6,135 bases of DNA from assembly GCA_030049565.1 (NCBI GenBank), contig JASIKQ010000682.1, forward strand, positions 1 through 6,135, in the 5' to 3' direction. Origin of the DNA: Candidatus Sulfotelmatobacter sp. GTDB lineage: Bacteria; Acidobacteriota; Terriglobia; Terriglobales; Acidobacteriaceae. Positions 1-5,273 of the stretch are shown here, one piece after another (position 1 is the stretch's first letter; every line of letters begins with the position of its first letter). Under the pieces are notes generated by a model. That model was given only the letters and a program-made list of their open reading frames with translations, was not told the DNA's origin and searched no databases. The position numbers and the translations under genes are program-made.

Positions 1-1158
1 CCGCCCGGGTACGTTGCGGCTACCCAAACCTACTCATACCCTTCAGTGCCCGGCGGTCCGTTCGGCTATCCCCTTCAGGGATCAGGGAATGGCAACCTAG
101 GTACCGGAACTGGAGGAAACGGCGCTCCCTATCCATCGCCCTCTCTGGATCCAACCGTGGGTGGTTCGTTCAATCCCCCCAGCTGCATCGTCGGCCAGAT
201 TTACTACGATGGCGCGGGAACGGGCCCTGTCGGAACCTCGCCCGCCGTAGGCCTCGACCCGACCTTTTCAGTTGACACAGTGAGCAACACTTTCCCGTGC
301 CCAGACCCGAGCAGCGTCCATGTATTCAGTGGCGTATCTGGGTCGGTAGATGACGGTCCTGCCGGTGATCCCGGTTTTGGAGTTCTGCCGACAGGCGCCC
401 CTTACGTAATACCGTGCCACCATGGACCAATCATCAACTACACAACTGGAGCGTTCTGTAGTCAGACCAGTCCCGCGGCTGGCTGCTTCGGCGCCGTAGC
501 GCCTGCCGGTTTGGGCGCAATGGCGTGGGACCCCGCCACCGGCTATCTATTGCTGACCAATTCAAACTCTATAGCTACTGCCACTAATATAGGCAACGTG
601 GATGTGATTGATCCGCGGGTTGGGGTTAACACTTGTACCAACGTCGCGGGCACCATTACTGGCCAACCATGTGGTCCCGTCGTCGTGGGCAGTATCGTCA
701 CCCCTGATTGCATGCCGACCAGCATGGTGCAGGGGCCGGGAGAAAACTTCCTCGTCGGCTGCGCCGATCACGACGGCGAGGCCTTCCCTCCCAATGAATA
801 TGTAATCAATCTCTCCGGTGGCTTTAATGCAAGCTCGGGCGGATATAACGTGAACTGTACTTCAACTCCGATGGTGAACTGCGTGCAAATCTACAATACC
901 GGCGGGGTGGACGAGATCTGGTACAACCCGGGCGATAATAAGTACTATTTGGCGGCTCGGGATCTGCCCGCTGGCGCGGCAATGGGTGTCATCGATGCCG
1001 GGACGAACCAGTGGCTGGTTAACGTGCCCACAGGGACGAATGCGCACAGTATTTCCGTAGACCCGAGCGACAACCACGCATTCGTGCCCCTGCAAGCCGG
1101 CAATGGTTGTACGACGCAGAGCGCCAACGGCTGCGTCGGGGTTTATGCAGAGCAATAA
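1..1158 (+). CDS. Secreted beta-propeller-like repeat protein, C-terminal part (5' end outside window)
   Basis: The frame is open from the first base to a TAA at 1156-1158, so at least 385 residues are present and the start lies upstream. The GTG at 46 is only the first start-like codon and has no special support. The chain is rich in Gly, Pro, Asn and Thr and poor in Lys. Its second half has propeller-blade-like units, each with a beta strand, a D-P-x-T/S/D-x turn and another strand: AMAWDPATGYLLLT, EIWYNPGDNKYYLAA, SISVDPSDNHAFVP. It ends in GCVGVYAEQ. This resembles YncE/SMP-30/NHL-type beta-propellers, which are commonly exported. About 13 cysteines spread along it suggest disulfides in an oxidising compartment. 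Substrate and role are unknown. The next gene, 83 bp downstream on the same strand, encodes another secreted repeat protein. The propeller assignment is an inference from repeat pattern, not from a recognised family signature. Confidence 0.75.
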   Translation, partial: PPGYVAATQTYSYPSVPGGPFGYPLQGSGNGNLGTGTGGNGAPYPSPSLDPTVGGSFNPPSCIVGQIYYDGAGTGPVGTSPAVGLDPTFSVDTVSNTFPCPDPSSVHVFSGVSGSVDDGPAGDPGFGVLPTGAPYVIPCHHGPIINYTTGAFCSQTSPAAGCFGAVAPAGLGAMAWDPATGYLLLTNSNSIATATNIGNVDVIDPRVGVNTCTNVAGTITGQPCGPVVVGSIVTPDCMPTSMVQGPGENFLVGCADHDGEAFPPNEYVINLSGGFNASSGGYNVNCTSTPMVNCVQIYNTGGVDEIWYNPGDNKYYLAARDLPAGAAMGVIDAGTNQWLVNVPTGTNAHSISVDPSDNHAFVPLQAGNGCTTQSANGCVGVYAEQ

Positions 1159-1162
1159 GGGC

Positions 1163-1188
1163 TTGACGACCGGCCCTGGTGCTATAGT
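1163..1188 (+). promoter_or_regulatory. Weak promoter-like pair before the LVIVD gene
   Basis: TTGACG at 1163-1168 and TATAGT at 1183-1188 look like sigma-70 boxes, starting just after the upstream stop codon. The spacer is only 14 bp, shorter than the usual 16-18, so this is a tentative call. If used, transcription would start near 1195 and the RNA would begin with the hairpin at 1199-1220. Confidence 0.25.
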
Positions 1189-1198
1189 TGCCTGAGAT

Positions 1199-1220
1199 GC
1201 GAAACCCTCACGGGTTTCGC
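1199..1220 (+). terminator. Perfect 9-bp hairpin between two plus-strand genes
   Basis: GCGAAACCC (1199-1207) and GGGTTTCGC (1212-1220) are exact reverse complements around a TCAC loop, 40 bp after the stop of the upstream gene and 21 bp before the next start. No U tract follows (the next bases are GTCCTGATT). It is therefore either a weak terminator or 3'-end stabiliser of the upstream gene, or a 5'-leader hairpin of the next one. The hairpin itself is certain; its role is not. Confidence 0.4.
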
Positions 1221-1241
1221 GTCCTGATTGTGATGTGACTT

Positions 1242-1871
1242 ATGATGACCCTTTTCAGTCGATCCTTGCGGACACAGTTACTTGTTCTATCGGTTCTGCT
1301 GCTCACTGTCGCAATAGCTGGGGCCAGCGAATCGGCGTCAAAACCGACCGACGTGTCTGCGACCGTAATCGCCCATTTGCGGCTGCCGGAGGCCACGGGC
1401 AGCCAAATGCTGCTTCAGAAAGAGAACGGCAAACACTATCTCTATGTGCAGCAAGCGGGCAAGCAAGGATTCATGATTGTGGATGTTAGCAAACCCGATC
1501 AGCCCAGCCTTCTCAAGCAAACCGGGGAATCGAATCAGGCTACCTCTGGAAACATCGAGATGGTAAGCCCGAACGTTGCTATTGCCGAAGCTCCCGAGAA
1601 AACGCCGACCACGCTGACCAGCAGCCGCCGTGCTACGGAAACGGTGCGCGTGCTAGATCTCAGCGATCCACAAAATCCCAAAACCCTGGAAACTTTCAAC
1701 AAAGTCACCAGCCTCCTGCCCGACGGCGGTCACGGGATCATCTACCTCACCAACAACGATGGTCTGTGGGTTCTGCGCTACACTCATCCTTCCCGCATGG
1801 AGCCGGCGAAGAAAAAGCCTCCGTGTGATTCGGAGGCTGAAATCCAGGCCATGCCGCCCGATTGCCAGTAA
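1242..1871 (+). CDS. Secreted LVIVD-repeat protein
   Basis: This gene encodes 209 residues. The start is ATG at 1242, with a second ATG immediately after it and no clear Shine-Dalgarno sequence. Residues 1-30 form a Sec signal peptide: Arg at 7 and 10, a hydrophobic core LLVLSVLLLTVAIA, then an A-x-A-like cleavage site near AGA/SES. The mature part has two LVIVD-type repeat units. The first is around residues 60-90, with YLYVQQ then GFMIVDVSKPDQPSLL. The second is around 135-182, with VRVLDLSDPQNPKTLE then IIYLTNNDGLWVLRY. LVIVD repeats form beta-propeller blades in exported proteins. Two to three blades are too few for a closed propeller, so it may oligomerise or be a scaffold; that is inference. 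The C-terminal tail (KKKPPCDSEAE...) is low in structure, and its DNA doubles as a hairpin serving the opposite strand. The function is unknown. Confidence 0.82.
   Translation: MMTLFSRSLRTQLLVLSVLLLTVAIAGASESASKPTDVSATVIAHLRLPEATGSQMLLQKENGKHYLYVQQAGKQGFMIVDVSKPDQPSLLKQTGESNQATSGNIEMVSPNVAIAEAPEKTPTTLTSSRRATETVRVLDLSDPQNPKTLETFNKVTSLLPDGGHGIIYLTNNDGLWVLRYTHPSRMEPAKKKPPCDSEAEIQAMPPDCQ
1812..1838 (-). terminator. Intrinsic terminator for the minus-strand pair, inside the convergent gene
   Basis: Read on the minus strand, AGCCTCCG (1838-1831) pairs exactly with CGGAGGCT (1823-1816) around a 7-nt loop, and the T run continues to 1812 before a C. This is the stem-plus-U-tract layout of a rho-independent terminator. 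It lies 70 nt past the stop of the 122-residue secreted protein gene and within the last 20 or so codons of the convergent plus-strand gene. On the plus strand no U tract follows, so it should act in one direction only. Confidence 0.65.
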
Positions 1872-1908
1872 ATAACGTGCCATTGTGGCTGGCCAGTTGA
1901 ATTCGCGC

Positions 1909-2277
1909 TTACCTCCCAACGTTGGCCTCGGAGCAATCCTTGTCGATCGTCTTGATTGACTTGATGTTCAGCGTGATCGACGAGGCCGAGCCCACTTTAT
2001 TTATGGCATCCGAACTGGTGCTCAAAGTGGGCGAGGTGTAACCGGTGATCTCGACCCGATGCCCGAGATAATTTTTCAGTCTCACCTTGTCTGAGGACTG
2101 CAACTGATAGGTCAGATCCTGTTTCATCAGGGTATAGTCGCCGTTGGCGCGGCTCACGCAGCCGGTGACGGTAATATCCCCTTTGGAGTTATGCGAAGTG
2201 TCGCCCTTGGCCGCACCATTATCCTGAGCCAGCACAAAAGCGCTTGAAAGCAGCAGCACGGCACACAGTATTTTCAT
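1909..2277 (-). CDS. Small secreted protein of unknown function (GCV...GHRVEITG type)
   Basis: The gene encodes 122 residues. The frame stays open further upstream to 2412, but the ATG at 2277 is chosen for two reasons: it starts a clean signal peptide (MKILCAVLLLSSAFVLAQ), and a GGAGGG site sits 7 nt before it. Cleavage is likely after residue 17 or 18. The mature protein is about 104 residues, with the core ITVTGCVSRANGDYTLM (residues 35-51), YQLQSSDKVRLKNYLGHRVEITGY (57-80, two halves) and a final strand ITLNIKSIKTI. Cys40 and Cys115 are the only mature cysteines and could form a disulfide. The layout of short beta strands around L-x-x-x-x-G-H-x-V-E-I-T-G recalls small exported beta-barrel proteins common in Acidobacteriota (possibly DUF5818-like); this family link is tentative. 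It lies 74 bp downstream of the DUF4440-like gene on the same strand, with no promoter seen between them, so they may be co-transcribed. Confidence 0.82.
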   Translation of the reverse strand: MKILCAVLLLSSAFVLAQDNGAAKGDTSHNSKGDITVTGCVSRANGDYTLMKQDLTYQLQSSDKVRLKNYLGHRVEITGYTSPTLSTSSDAINKVGSASSITLNIKSIKTIDKDCSEANVGR

Positions 2278-2284
2278 ACTAATA

Positions 2285-2290
2285 CCCTCC
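2285..2290 (-). promoter_or_regulatory. Ribosome binding site GGAGGG
   Basis: GGAGGG on the minus strand ends 7 nt before the ATG at 2277. It decides the start of the 122-residue secreted protein against the longer upstream reading, which would lack a signal peptide at its N terminus and run into the neighbouring gene. Confidence 0.8.
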
Positions 2291-2351
2291 ACCAATCCGA
2301 TGGCAATGCGATCGCTCCGGTTGCACCAAATCTTCTGCGGCAAAAAACGCC

Positions 2352-2873
2352 CTATTTTACGTGCGTTTCCTGATAGTGCACTTCCTTCCATTCCTCCGCG
2401 CGTTTTTCCCACAGTTCGCTGATGTAGACCCTTGAGAATCGCACCTGTGATTTGGGCGGAAACTGCATGGTCACTTCATAGATTACAAGCGCTGCATCCG
2501 GCCCCGCCGGAATCATCTTGAAACCCCAAAGGATATAGTTAGAAACGTTCGTATCGACGAGCTCCGCCACAGCCTGGATTTTGTTTCTTTCCCCCCTTCC
2601 GTCGACCTCGACGCCCTGATAGTCCTCCGCCAGCAAGGCTGCGTAAGCGTTTTTATCCTTGTTCTTGATCGCTTCCCATTCCTCTTTCACCTTGGCCTGG
2701 AACATGGCGCTCAGCTTGGCTTCCGGCGAGGCATTAGCCGACAGCTTCGGAGGCTCGCCCACACCGAACTGAGTGGGCATGGCAGGCATACTGGGTTGCT
2801 GGGTCTGTTGTTGCTGGCCCAGTGTCGAAGAAGCCAGGCTAGCAACACAAAACAAGACAAAACAAAATCGCAT
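2352..2873 (-). CDS. Secreted DUF4440/SnoaL-like (NTF2-fold) protein
   Basis: The gene encodes 173 residues. The ATG at 2873 is chosen because it begins a signal peptide (MRFCFVLFCVASLASSTLG) and has GGAGGA just upstream; an in-frame TTG at 2918 lies upstream of the predicted promoter. After cleavage comes a Gln/Pro/Met-rich linker (about residues 20-45). The NTF2-like domain follows from about residue 53. A first helix ends in KVKEEWEAIKNKDKNAYAAL, then LAEDYQGVEVDG, a helix QAVAELV, and strands YILWGFKMIP, AALVIYEVTM, RVYISELWEK and EWKEVHYQET. The helix-A-x-L-L-A-E/D-D-Y-x-x-V-D-x-x-G arrangement is typical of DUF4440, a fold used for ligand binding or, in some members, catalysis. Ligand and function cannot be deduced. 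It is probably the first gene of a two-gene unit with the 122-residue secreted protein. Confidence 0.85.
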   Translation of the reverse strand: MRFCFVLFCVASLASSTLGQQQQTQQPSMPAMPTQFGVGEPPKLSANASPEAKLSAMFQAKVKEEWEAIKNKDKNAYAALLAEDYQGVEVDGRGERNKIQAVAELVDTNVSNYILWGFKMIPAGPDAALVIYEVTMQFPPKSQVRFSRVYISELWEKRAEEWKEVHYQETHVK

Positions 2874-2876
2874 GAG

Positions 2877-2882
2877 TCCTCC
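2877..2882 (-). promoter_or_regulatory. Ribosome binding site GGAGGA
   Basis: GGAGGA on the minus strand stands 3 nt before the ATG at 2873 (4 nt if only GGAGG is counted). This spacing is slightly short, but it is the only good site near this gene and supports the start with the signal peptide. Confidence 0.65.
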
Positions 2883-2898
2883 GCTTGAAGTGCAGCGA

Positions 2899-2928
2899 AT
2901 CTTAGCAGGTGCAAGCAAGCTGTCTCAA
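2899..2928 (-). promoter_or_regulatory. Sigma-70-like promoter with extended -10 for the DUF4440-like gene
   Basis: On the minus strand TTGAGA (2928-2923) is followed after 18 bp by TAAGAT (2904-2899), preceded by TGC, which gives an extended -10 element. Transcription would start near 2892, about 18 nt before the ATG at 2873, leaving just room for the ribosome binding site. This is pattern matching only. Confidence 0.5.
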
Positions 2929-3051
2929 GAGAGCTACTGCACCTCACCGATGCCGCGGCGCCGGCGCTCGCAGATCAACCGAGAAAGCGAGAAATCGCCG
3001 GGGCTCCACCACGCGCCTTGCGCGCGTAGATCTGCTTGCCTGATTCCGCAT

Positions 3052-3080
3052 TTGACAAGCCAAAGCCCGTGCGGCATTAT
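3052..3080 (+). promoter_or_regulatory. Sigma-70-like promoter for the Flp pilin gene
   Basis: TTGACA (3052-3057, perfect consensus) is followed after exactly 17 bp by CATTAT (3075-3080, 4 of 6 matches). The expected transcription start is near 3087, giving a leader of about 59 nt before the ATG at 3146. The leader contains a small 5-bp hairpin (TTCCC at 3105-3109 with GGGAA at 3117-3121). Confidence 0.6.
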
Positions 3081-3134
3081 GGGGATGCGATTGGGTTGCA
3101 GTTCTTCCCTCTCTAGGGGAATCACTGTGGGGCT

Positions 3135-3140
3135 GGAGGG
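3135..3140 (+). promoter_or_regulatory. Ribosome binding site GGAGGG
   Basis: GGAGGG lies 5 nt upstream of the ATG at 3146. Together with the promoter at 3052-3080 it shows that the 54-codon pilin frame is a real gene. Confidence 0.8.
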
Positions 3141-3145
3141 AGAGC

Positions 3146-3310
3146 ATGTCAGAAATCGTGCGTAGACTTTGGTGGGAAGATTCCGGGCAGGATATTGCCG
3201 AGTATGCAGTCATGCTGGCTGTGATTCTGGTACTGGTCGTTGGCACGATACGTCTAATCGGCTCCAATGCCAATAATGCCTTCTCCAACGTCGCCAGTGC
3301 GTTGCAGTAA
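3146..3310 (+). CDS. flp: Flp/Fap-type type IVb pilin subunit
   Basis: This is a 54-residue gene with the typical Flp prepilin layout. A short polar leader (MSEIVRRLWWEDSG) is followed by the prepilin peptidase site G-QDIA-EY, which matches the G/XXXXEY rule: cleavage after Gly14 with Glu and Tyr at mature positions 5 and 6. A hydrophobic helix AVMLAVILVLVVGTI follows, then a short tail RLIGSNANNAFSNVASALQ. Such subunits are inserted in the inner membrane, cut and methylated by a TadV-type peptidase, and polymerised by the Tad machinery into thin adhesive pili. The start is fixed by a GGAGGG site 5 nt upstream and a good promoter further up. No other tad/cpa genes are in this window: the left neighbour is a divergent secreted protein gene and the right neighbour is convergent rlmH. 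The gene is easily missed because of its length. Confidence 0.92.
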   Translation: MSEIVRRLWWEDSGQDIAEYAVMLAVILVLVVGTIRLIGSNANNAFSNVASALQ

Positions 3311-3436
3311 CATCTCGGGATTTCTGCGTTCATACTCCAGTTGAGCCAGTTTTGCTCTTACTTCACGGTGCATCGCCTTGAGATGTGCCTTCACCTCTAA
3401 ATTACGGGTGCCGCTTGTAATCGCGGAAAGTTTCAA
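3254..3436 (-). CDS. Possible small ORF coupled to rlmH and antisense to the pilin 3' end (doubtful)
   Basis: A 60-codon frame begins with TTG overlapping the TGA stop of rlmH (TTGA) and runs to a TAG inside the pilin gene on the other strand, overlapping it by 57 bp. The middle, about HLKAMHREVRAKLAQLEYE, looks like a charged amphipathic helix with sensible codon use. The last 18 or so residues are merely antisense to the pilin. There is no Shine-Dalgarno sequence and no recognised family. It could be a chance frame in the 122-bp convergent spacer, a decayed gene end, or a translationally coupled small protein. Confidence 0.18.
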   Translation of the reverse strand: MKLSAITSGTRNLEVKAHLKAMHREVRAKLAQLEYERRNPEMLLQRTGDVGEGIIGIGAD

Positions 3437-3897
3437 TGTCCTGAATGATAAGGATGTCCCTTGAGAATGGTGAAGGCCCGGTAGATCTGCTCCAGCAAAA
3501 CCACGCGTGCAAGCTCATGCGCCAGCGTCATCGGCCCCAGAGAAATTTCATGCTGTGCAGCATCTCGGGTCGCTCGGGCGAATCCATCCGCCGGCCCGAC
3601 AGCAAAAACCAGCGGCAGCGGATTGCGCTCTTGGTAACCAGCCAGAAAGCGCGCCAATTCTTCCGATGAGAATTGCTTGCCGCGCGAATCAAGCAAGACC
3701 AATGTCGACTTTCCCGTGTATGTTCGTTTGCCCGTCCTGCCATGCCCACGACCGCACATTTCCAGAAGCGCAGCTTCGTCGCGCACCGCCAACCCTTCCA
3801 CCTGTGCGTAACGCGAGATTCTTTTTAGATACTCCTCTGTCAGCGATTGAATCGCCGCTTCCTTCGTCCTTCCAATCCACGCAATCCTGAGTTTCAC
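3433..3897 (-). CDS. rlmH: 23S rRNA (pseudouridine-1915-N3)-methyltransferase RlmH
   Basis: The product is 154 residues, close to the 155 or so of E. coli RlmH (YbeA). It is a SPOUT-class enzyme that uses SAM to methylate N3 of pseudouridine 1915 in helix 69 of 23S rRNA on the assembled 70S ribosome. Visible family features are the N-terminal strand KLRIAWIGR, LVLLDSRGKQFSSEELA (about 66-82), the SAM-loop region FAVGPADGF (98-106), ISLGPMTLAHELARVVLLEQIYRA (118-141, two halves), and the near-invariant C terminus ILKGHPYHSGH, matching the family's RGHPYH ending. The SAM loop reads VGPADG rather than the common GGPEG. The start is taken as GTG at 3897, because family homology begins at KLRI and only 13 bp separate it from the upstream stop. 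The longer open frame to 4143 is antisense noise overlapping the methyltransferase gene. No strong Shine-Dalgarno sequence is present, so coupling to the upstream gene is likely. Confidence 0.95.
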   Translation of the reverse strand: MKLRIAWIGRTKEAAIQSLTEEYLKRISRYAQVEGLAVRDEAALLEMCGRGHGRTGKRTYTGKSTLVLLDSRGKQFSSEELARFLAGYQERNPLPLVFAVGPADGFARATRDAAQHEISLGPMTLAHELARVVLLEQIYRAFTILKGHPYHSGH

Positions 3898-3910
3898 GTC
3901 GGCTCGAATT

Positions 3911-4765
3911 TCACTTGCGACCTGAGGCCAGCATGACCGTAGCCCCAAAACGAATTTCATCGCCCACAACGAATTTCTCGATCGCGGCGTGAACCTCGGC
4001 GTGAATCTCGGGCCAGAACTCCGCCGGCACGCGATCCAGCATGGGACGGAACGGCACTGAGACAGCCTGCGCCTGTTCCCACACTTCTTGCGCAGTCCCC
4101 GGCCAGGTCCACGCCACGGTTTTCGTTTCCTCCTGAACCTCACGAAAACCTGCGTCTCTCAGCACTCGCGAAAGACTGCCGGGTGCGGCGAAACGAAACG
4201 GATCAGGCCCTCCCGGCCGCAACAAAGGACCGCCGACACGCTTGTGCACTACGCCCATCGTAGTCTGCCAATAAGGCTGCTCGAACGGCCCCCAAGCCGC
4301 AAAACAGGCACGCGCCTGTGGCCTCAACACCCGGTATACCTCCCGCAAAGCCAACACCGGATCGTGGAAGAACATCACGCCGAAGCGGGAAGTGGCCAGA
4401 TCGAAACAATTGTCAGCGAACGGTACGGCGTGAACATCGGCCGGCTGCGTCCGAAGATTTTTCAGTCCGCGTTCTTGCGCTCTGCCTTTCGCGATATCGA
4501 GTAACTCTGCGCTCAGATCGAGAGCGGTAACGTGCCCTTGCGGCCCAACGCGGCGAGCCAGAGTGATTGCAGGCTCACCGGTGCCGCTGCCTACATCCAA
4601 AACGGTCATGCCCGGATTCGGCTCGGCGTAGTCGACCAGCGCCTCGGTGACAGCTTTGCCCATGGCCGCCGACTTCGCCTTCCACTTGTCGGAGGCAACC
4701 AGGCGATAAGAGCTACCCCACGCCGGCTCATCTTTTGAGAACTCCGATTTGGAGGGGATCGACAT
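3911..4765 (-). CDS. Class I SAM-dependent methyltransferase (UbiE-like fold), substrate unknown
   Basis: The product is 284 residues from ATG 4765; a TTG at 4798 would add 11 residues. Neither start has a clear ribosome binding site, and the ATG is preferred as the standard codon. Motif I is TVLDVGSGTGEPAITLA (residues 54-70), the SAM-binding glycine loop. Acidic Asp83 (ALDLS) follows at the end of strand 2, then QPADVHAVPFADNCFD (107-122) for the adenine-contact region and LREVYRVLRPQ (140-150) before strand 5. This arrangement is that of the Methyltransf_11/UbiE group, which methylates small molecules such as quinones and lipids. The C-terminal third (PDPFRFAAPGSLSRVLRDAGF onward) resembles the substrate-cap part of such enzymes. 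It lies between rsfS (39 bp upstream) and rlmH (13 bp downstream), so it is probably co-transcribed with both. That position does not identify its substrate, and an rRNA or ribosomal-protein target is only a guess from context. Confidence 0.88.
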   Translation of the reverse strand: MSIPSKSEFSKDEPAWGSSYRLVASDKWKAKSAAMGKAVTEALVDYAEPNPGMTVLDVGSGTGEPAITLARRVGPQGHVTALDLSAELLDIAKGRAQERGLKNLRTQPADVHAVPFADNCFDLATSRFGVMFFHDPVLALREVYRVLRPQARACFAAWGPFEQPYWQTTMGVVHKRVGGPLLRPGGPDPFRFAAPGSLSRVLRDAGFREVQEETKTVAWTWPGTAQEVWEQAQAVSVPFRPMLDRVPAEFWPEIHAEVHAAIEKFVVGDEIRFGATVMLASGRK

Positions 4766-4804
4766 TTGTGACAGAGCACAACCGGAGAGCGCTTTCAAAC
4801 GCCG

Positions 4805-5248
4805 CTAAACCGCCTTGCGGCGCCCAACCACATCGCGCTTATGCGCGCTTGCTTTTGTTTTTGCCGCGGCCCCCGCGCGCGGCTTCGATTTCAGGTCGGA
4901 AGGTTCAAGCCGCTTCGCGGTCTTCCACAAGCGCTCAAGGTCGTAAAACTGGCGAGCTTTTTCCGAAAAAACGTGCACCACGAAGTCCACGTAGTCGACC
5001 AGAATCCAGTCCGCCTGTTTGTAGCCTTCGACCTGAGTGGGCCGCACGCCCGCGGTCTTCAAACGCAGCTCCACTTCATCGGCAATGGCCTGCACCTGCT
5101 TGGGATTCGTCCCGCTGCAGAGAACAAAATAGTCGGTAAATGCTCCGGACCCTTTTCCCATTTCGAGGATGGAAATTTCTTCAGCTTTCTTGTCGAGGCA
5201 GGCTTGAATGGCCGCTGCCACCTGTCGCTTCAGTTCGGTCTTCTTCAT
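4805..5248 (-). CDS. rsfS: Ribosomal silencing factor RsfS
   Basis: The product is 147 residues from ATG 5248. RsfS (YbeB/Iojap) binds ribosomal protein L14 (uL14) on the large subunit and blocks joining of the subunits when nutrients are short. Family landmarks are ISILEM (25-30), FTDYFVLCSGTNPKQVQAIAD (37-57, two halves), EGYKQADWILVDYVDFVVHVFSEKARQFYDLERLW (74-108 in all). This is the full core of about 105-110 residues. Residues 116-147 are an added Lys/Ala/Arg-rich tail (SKPRAGAAAKTKASAHKR) beyond the E. coli length, possibly an RNA-binding extension. The open frame reaches 5401, but the extension is encoded by the heptad-repeat DNA and is unlikely to be translated. The start at MKKTELK fits the family. 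There is no obvious Shine-Dalgarno sequence. nadD lies 177 bp upstream, so the two may be in one operon or rsfS may have its own promoter. A GC-rich inverted repeat (CGCCGC 4800-4805 with GCGGCG 4817-4822) spans the stop codon. Confidence 0.95.
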   Translation of the reverse strand: MKKTELKRQVAAAIQACLDKKAEEISILEMGKGSGAFTDYFVLCSGTNPKQVQAIADEVELRLKTAGVRPTQVEGYKQADWILVDYVDFVVHVFSEKARQFYDLERLWKTAKRLEPSDLKSKPRAGAAAKTKASAHKRDVVGRRKAV

Positions 5249-5273
5249 GCAGAGGATCTGTTGGTTGCTGCCT

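Noticed and set aside
46..48. GTG at 46 as the start of the first gene
   Set aside because: The frame is open to base 1, there is no ribosome binding site before it, and no signal peptide follows, so the gene more likely begins outside the window.
1889..1896. CTGGCCAG palindrome in the convergent spacer as a bidirectional terminator
   Set aside because: 8-bp palindrome without loop or T run; a better terminator for the minus strand lies at 1812-1838.
2278..2412. 45-residue N-terminal extension of the 122-residue secreted protein
   Set aside because: It would bury the signal peptide and overlap the DUF4440-like gene, and the ATG at 2277 has a good ribosome binding site.
2944..3333. 129-codon minus-strand frame over the pilin gene
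   Set aside because: Antisense to a clear Flp pilin with promoter and ribosome binding site; the translation shows no family pattern.
3401..3421. ATTAC...GTAAT inverted repeat after rlmH as a terminator
   Set aside because: The stem is only 5 bp with an 11-nt loop and no real U tract.
3898..4143. N-terminal extension of RlmH
   Set aside because: Arg- and Pro-rich sequence overlapping the methyltransferase gene in another frame. RlmH homology begins exactly at the GTG at 3897.
4088..4504. 138-codon plus-strand frame inside the methyltransferase gene
   Set aside because: Arg/Pro/Ser-rich antisense translation opposite the SAM-binding region; typical shadow of a GC-rich gene.
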